This document shows positions 60,056-64,000 of a DNA stretch of 64,000 bases, piece after piece. The stretch is taken from positions 4,957,001 to 5,021,000 of the forward strand of contig CM032230.1 of NCBI GenBank assembly GCA_019009955.1, read 5' to 3'. A program made the position numbers and the translations under genes. Position 1 is the stretch's first letter, and each line of letters opens with the position of its first letter. Source of the DNA: Riptortus pedestris. Lineage: Eukaryota; Arthropoda; Insecta; Hemiptera; Alydidae. The notes under the pieces were generated by a model. It did no database searches and was not told where the DNA came from. It was given only the letters and a program-made list of their open reading frames with translations.

Positions 60056-60731
60056 TTAGCAGATTTCCCTTAAGGGGAAAAGAGTGGTACAAATTCTAAA
60101 TATCTCCGTTACTATAAGTCGGATCCAAAAAGTGTTTGAGTAAATGTTATTGCAAATTAAATTTACTATAAATACTATTATATACATTTATTGTCTATCT
60201 CGAATATTATCCGAGATGTTTGCATTTTTCAGTTTTCAGCCTAGAGTAAAACCCCACTTCTACTCGTTTTACATATACAATACTCCGTTAAAAAATAAAC
60301 CACATTATTCGGAGCTTAAATACGAAATATTGTTTTCCAGGGACCTTTATTATAAGAAATAGATGCAAATACATTCTTGTGACCCCCCTCCCGTCTTAAA
60401 TTCTTGGAATACTAAAATTTAATTGATTGAGATAAACATTATTCTGATTCATTATAAATTACAGTACTAGTTATAGTACATAGTTTGCAATAAAATGAAT
60501 ATGTTATATTCTAATATGTTTCAGTTATTTCTTTCAGGCAAGCCAGTGGGTAACCTGTTTGTTTACATCTGAGACACTTCCCGCCGGCAGGGGAAAGATT
60601 TTAGTACAGTTTGTATTTATTCACTTAATATTCAGGGTGGTGTTGTGTTAGCAATATGTAGCTTCATCTATTATTAAACTTCACGTGGGAAATATGCTTA
60701 ATTTATGCAGCCCCTGCGTGACAGACTTTTA
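60056..60731 (-). mobile_element. Helentron-like element, both ends present
   Basis: The low-coordinate end TTAGCAGATTTCCCTTAAGG is the 3' hairpin on the complement. The high end is GCAGCCCCTGCGTGACAGAC. The interior matches the 54893-55828 sequence nearly block for block (CTCCGTTACTATAAGTCGGA, CAGTTTTCAGCC, GTTTGTTTACATCTGAGAC). The (TA)n and 3' subterminal blocks are deleted. Confidence 0.75.
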
Positions 60732-60834
60732 TTTCTCCTAATTTCTTATAGGAGAACCAAGGGATAAATTCAACAAAGGTCATTCCAAGACTTATTTTCT
60801 TCCCAAGTTCAACTTTTATGGACTTTTAATATTA

Positions 60835-61280
60835 GAATATTTCCAGCAATTTTTGTTTGATCATTACGAAACTAGATAAATAAACGTTTTATTTAAAAAT
60901 AAACACCAAGCCCAATGGCTGAAATCGGACCGGGGGGGGGGGGGGTCGTATAATTAAAATATTCCCGTTATAAGACGTCGGTTCGAAAAAATGCATAGAA
61001 CAATTATTAATGCAAATTAAATGTTGTTACATACGTTTTTTTCACTACCTTGATTATTAATCAAGATATTTGCACTTTTTTTTAAGCTTTCGGCCATCAG
61101 TAAACCCCCAACTCCTACTCATGTCATAATAACAATAAGATGTATCATGAAGCACTTTATTTGAAGCTTAAATGCAAAATATTGTTCTCCTTGAACATTT
61201 AATGTTTGAGATAAATGCAAATACGCGGCACACGAGAGGAACCTGCTTAGTTACCGCAGCCCCTGCGTGACGGGCTTTCT
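60835..61280 (-). mobile_element. Helentron-like element, 5' part
   Basis: High-coordinate end TTACCGCAGCCCCTGCGTGA; interior GGCTGAAATCGGACCGGGGG, TTCGGCCATCAGTAAACCCC. The 3' end is missing. Confidence 0.7.
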
Positions 61281-61659
61281 CTGTGGCAAAAGAAAACTAA
61301 TATACTGGTAAAATACAGAAATATACTTCAAGAATTGTAGAATTACACCTATACTCCTAAAAATACCATAATGACTTAAGAAGGGGAAACTTTTCATTAA
61401 AATATGTGCCAATATTATAGTTTAGAGGATGAGTTGTTCTCCTATTAAAAAAAAAAATACATAACAAGTAGTTGACCTTAAACCACAAAAAGTGCAATAA
61501 AATAGAAGGACGTTACGTTAAGGGAACACTAGGAAAAAATGAATTCTACCGTTTTATAATAAGAAAAACTGATATACAAAATAATGTAAGGGAAACGTGG
61601 GATATAAATATTCCAGAAGTACAGTATAAACAATAAAAAGAATACTAAAGTAATTTTGG

Positions 61660-61960
61660 TGTAAGTGCGCATGGCTGGAGTGAGCGATGGAACAAGGGGT
61701 CGATCAAGTCAGTAGCCAATGGGAGCAGGGGTATGAGAGTGTTACCTCGGAGTAAGGTTATGAATGGCGCCCAGAGAGGCTAGAGGGAGGCCAGCCATAG
61801 AGGCAGGAAGGAGGGAGCTGGGGCCGTCGACCTCTGTCTACATTTTGGGTCACATCTCTAGCGACCTTGAATAGAAGAGCTCGACCGTTCATTTTGTACC
61901 ATATAAGCTCTCAGCCAGGCTAGACACATTCTCAACTAGCTTATTGCCTTCTAAACCAAA
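61660..61960 (-). promoter_or_regulatory. Candidate 5' exon/promoter of upSET (GC-rich island)
   Basis: A local rise in GC and CpG in otherwise AT-rich DNA, with few stop-free frames. On the minus strand the block ends in a donor-like TCCGAG|GTAACA (near 61751). It lies about 13 kb upstream of the first coding exon, which itself starts with an acceptor, so a noncoding first exon must lie somewhere upstream. GGCGCCATTCAT includes a GCCAT core. The assignment to upSET is a guess from position and strand; it could belong to a gene on either side. Confidence 0.25.
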
Positions 61961-63876
61961 TGATTTGAAATTGTGGCGCTAATGATGTTTCAATAAAAAA
62001 AGCAATGCAGTTTTGTGTGGACCTAAAAAACGCAGGGTGGGTATTAATTTGTTTCTTTTAATATATATTTAAAGAAAACAAAATATTTATTATTTTACTT
62101 GAGGTAATGTTGTGAACACGGATTAGTTTCCTCCATAATAATATACCTAATCAACTTGGCTATTTCTCCAATACTATATTTTCGGAAGTAAAATTTTGAA
62201 ACTACACGTTGGGACGGATTTACGATCCCTTCTCTTACTTCAACAAGCATATGGCTTTTGAATAGTTTAGCACGATTTTCTAATTAACATTCTGCGTGAA
62301 CCGATCGAAATTATTGACTAAACCTTCATTAGAATATTGAATTTCATCGTATGAACGCATCCATAGTAAATACTCCATATAAGCGAAATTTATAAAAAAC
62401 TCTAACTTACAAATATTGTAGACTGTACATAGATTACGCAACTGTATTCACTTAGGAAGTGAATTTGCTCAAGAATAGAAATGATGACATGAAGACTATA
62501 GTGATTAAATATATTTTTAAAAAAAGGGCTGACATGATAATCATGGGGGTACAGGGAGAGGATGAGTGAGGGGGGATTAACAGTGAAAAGAATTGAAGAG
62601 CACCAAGGGCAAGTTGACGCTCCAGTTGCTGTTTCTATCGATTACATTCGTCAAATTCTACAACTTTTCACGTATATCATATATCTATCTATCCCACATT
62701 TTCAAGTAACGACAGTTGTTTATATAGCTAAAACTACAGAATTAATTCAAACAACTATAAACATATACTTTGAAATAAGAGACCACATTAGTCCCTTTTC
62801 CAATTGTTAAATATACAAAATTCGTTTGAATTATTTCATTTGCAGGGGGTAAATTATATCTGTCTAATGCATTAGATTAAAAATGTCAGAAGACAATATA
62901 TTGATCATGTAATACCAACAGAAAAATGTTCTAAACATTAAACAATCTTCTGTGCCTCTGTTAGGTGGGGAGACATTTGCATTTTTGTGATTTTCGTCCC
63001 CTTTCAACTCATTTCTTAGTTTATTACAATCAAAAGAGTTGTTGTACAACTAAATGTTGTCCTAAATATAAAATATTGACATTTAGAGACAAGTCGTTTT
63101 TGAGTACTGACATCAATTGTATTGCATTCAAAAGATGTAAATCTATTGGTTTATAAACAGAAAACACCCCAGTTAGCCAACAATTCGTCAGCAACAATGA
63201 AATGTGAGGATGATAAAAAATCAGTGATTTAGGAAGCATTTAAATTGAGTCATACTTTTAATATATTCATTTTGTTGTGGAACGCTGAAAGAATACTAGG
63301 TCAAATTAAGATTAATGGGTGAAACTGATAAGGCATAGCGATAACAGTTGTCATTGCATTAATACCTTCATCAGAGTCAGCATTAAGCACTTGGAACGGA
63401 TAGATTAATCATGTTTACTCTTTAGTCTATTTTATGCTGCTTTAACTTTAAGCCATATTTATATGCATATACATATTATGAAATAACTGCACCATACATG
63501 GAACAGTTGCGTTCATTTATATAGACAGAATTTATGGGGAGGACCGAACTTCCATATGTTTTCTATGATAACAATGGACATAGTAAACGTAATAAAAAAG
63601 TACTATTTATTAGGATGGAGAGGTAGAATAAAAGGCCTCCACAGTCCAATACAGTTGTACTTCAAACTCAGACATATACCTTTTGGATACACAATTGCGG
63701 ACAAAAATTGATGTTCTAATGACGATAGTTTCGTAATATAAATGTATGGACTAATTGTAGTACATTGCATTATCAACATTCATTCATAAATTAAACCTAT
63801 GATAACAGATATATCTTTCAAAAGAAGAGCATATACCCTGAAACGTCTTATTCCAAGCATAAATACCGAATATTAT
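61961..63876. other. Right flank, no gene seen
   Basis: AT-rich, short overlapping open frames on both strands (for example 62562-62810) without family resemblance. No repeat family of this window is recognised here. Confidence 0.45.
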
Positions 63877-64000
63877 TAGCACATTTCCCTAAAGGGAAAC
63901 CGACTATTGAGGTTGTACTCATAACGCGGATTTCGAAAGATTTTTTCAAATGTCCATTGATCCTACCCAGGAGATGACGAAAATGAGGTCCGTTCAAAAT
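63877..64000 (-). mobile_element. Helentron-like element, 3' end, running off the window
   Basis: TTAGCACATTTCCCTAAAGGGAAA, then ACTATTGAGGTTGTACTCAT, CCAGGAGATGACGAAAATGA and GGTCCGTTCAAAAT, the inverse of the family 3' end. Confidence 0.75.

Overview
The window is AT-rich eukaryotic nuclear DNA, almost certainly from an arthropod and most likely an insect. It has split genes with GT-AG introns, tRNA-derived SINEs, piggyBac-type TTAA elements, Helentron/DINE-1-like elements and many (TA)n tracts. No prokaryotic, organellar or viral gene organisation is visible. The species cannot be named from the sequence alone.

Two protein genes are clear. At the left edge (778-1335, +) is an intronless Tim22, the channel subunit of the mitochondrial carrier translocase. 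Just upstream, and divergent from it, is a probable first exon (371-431, -) with a hydrophobic N-terminus and a good splice donor. The rest of the window is dominated by one large minus-strand gene, the upSET/KMT2E/SETD5-type chromatin regulator. I reconstructed 23 coding exons from 48896 down to 17556. Every splice junction is in phase, and the exon lengths add to 3690 nt, which is 1229 codons plus a stop. The protein has a PHD finger (about residues 207-253), a divergent SET domain (about 445-545), the [14 protein letters not shown] helix that follows SET in KMT2E, the short KKRWLRQ and PLKKRRF motifs, a poly-Asn tract and a poly-Pro C-terminus. A further spliced segment (upper edge 13416, -), followed by about 1.6 kb of UTR-like sequence with three Pumilio-type sites, is either its 3'UTR exon or the last exon of another gene.

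The introns and flanks are full of transposons. The families I could define by comparing copies inside the window are: (i) Helentron/DINE-1-like elements with a TTTCCCTTAAGGGAAA hairpin at the 3' end (at least ten full or partial copies); (ii) a family with a CCCGGCTTCGCCCGGG head, internal tandem units of about 300 bp and a fixed tail (five long copies); (iii) a tRNA-headed SINE; (iv) three TTAA-flanked piggyBac-like elements with matching CACTTTCGCTGC-type ends; (v) a 410-bp foldback in an upSET 5' intron; (vi) a possible hAT-type element built of TAGTTAGTAGTT repeats; (vii) a poly(A) retroposon nested in a piggyBac element. The interval 53.6-55.8 kb is a nest: a Helentron-like copy whose (TA)n core and 5' half carry other insertions.

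The region 47-52.2 kb around the upSET start exon is duplicated. One copy is contiguous (47.0-47.9 kb). The other lies in two pieces (48.4-48.9 and 51.65-52.2 kb), apparently split by about 2.7 kb. Nothing in the window looks like a new multi-gene system. The most unusual points are the degenerate SET active-site region, the duplicated start-exon area, the foldback, and the coding-like fragments (a MADF-type pseudogene and an unidentified open segment) on either side of the nested Helentron-like element.
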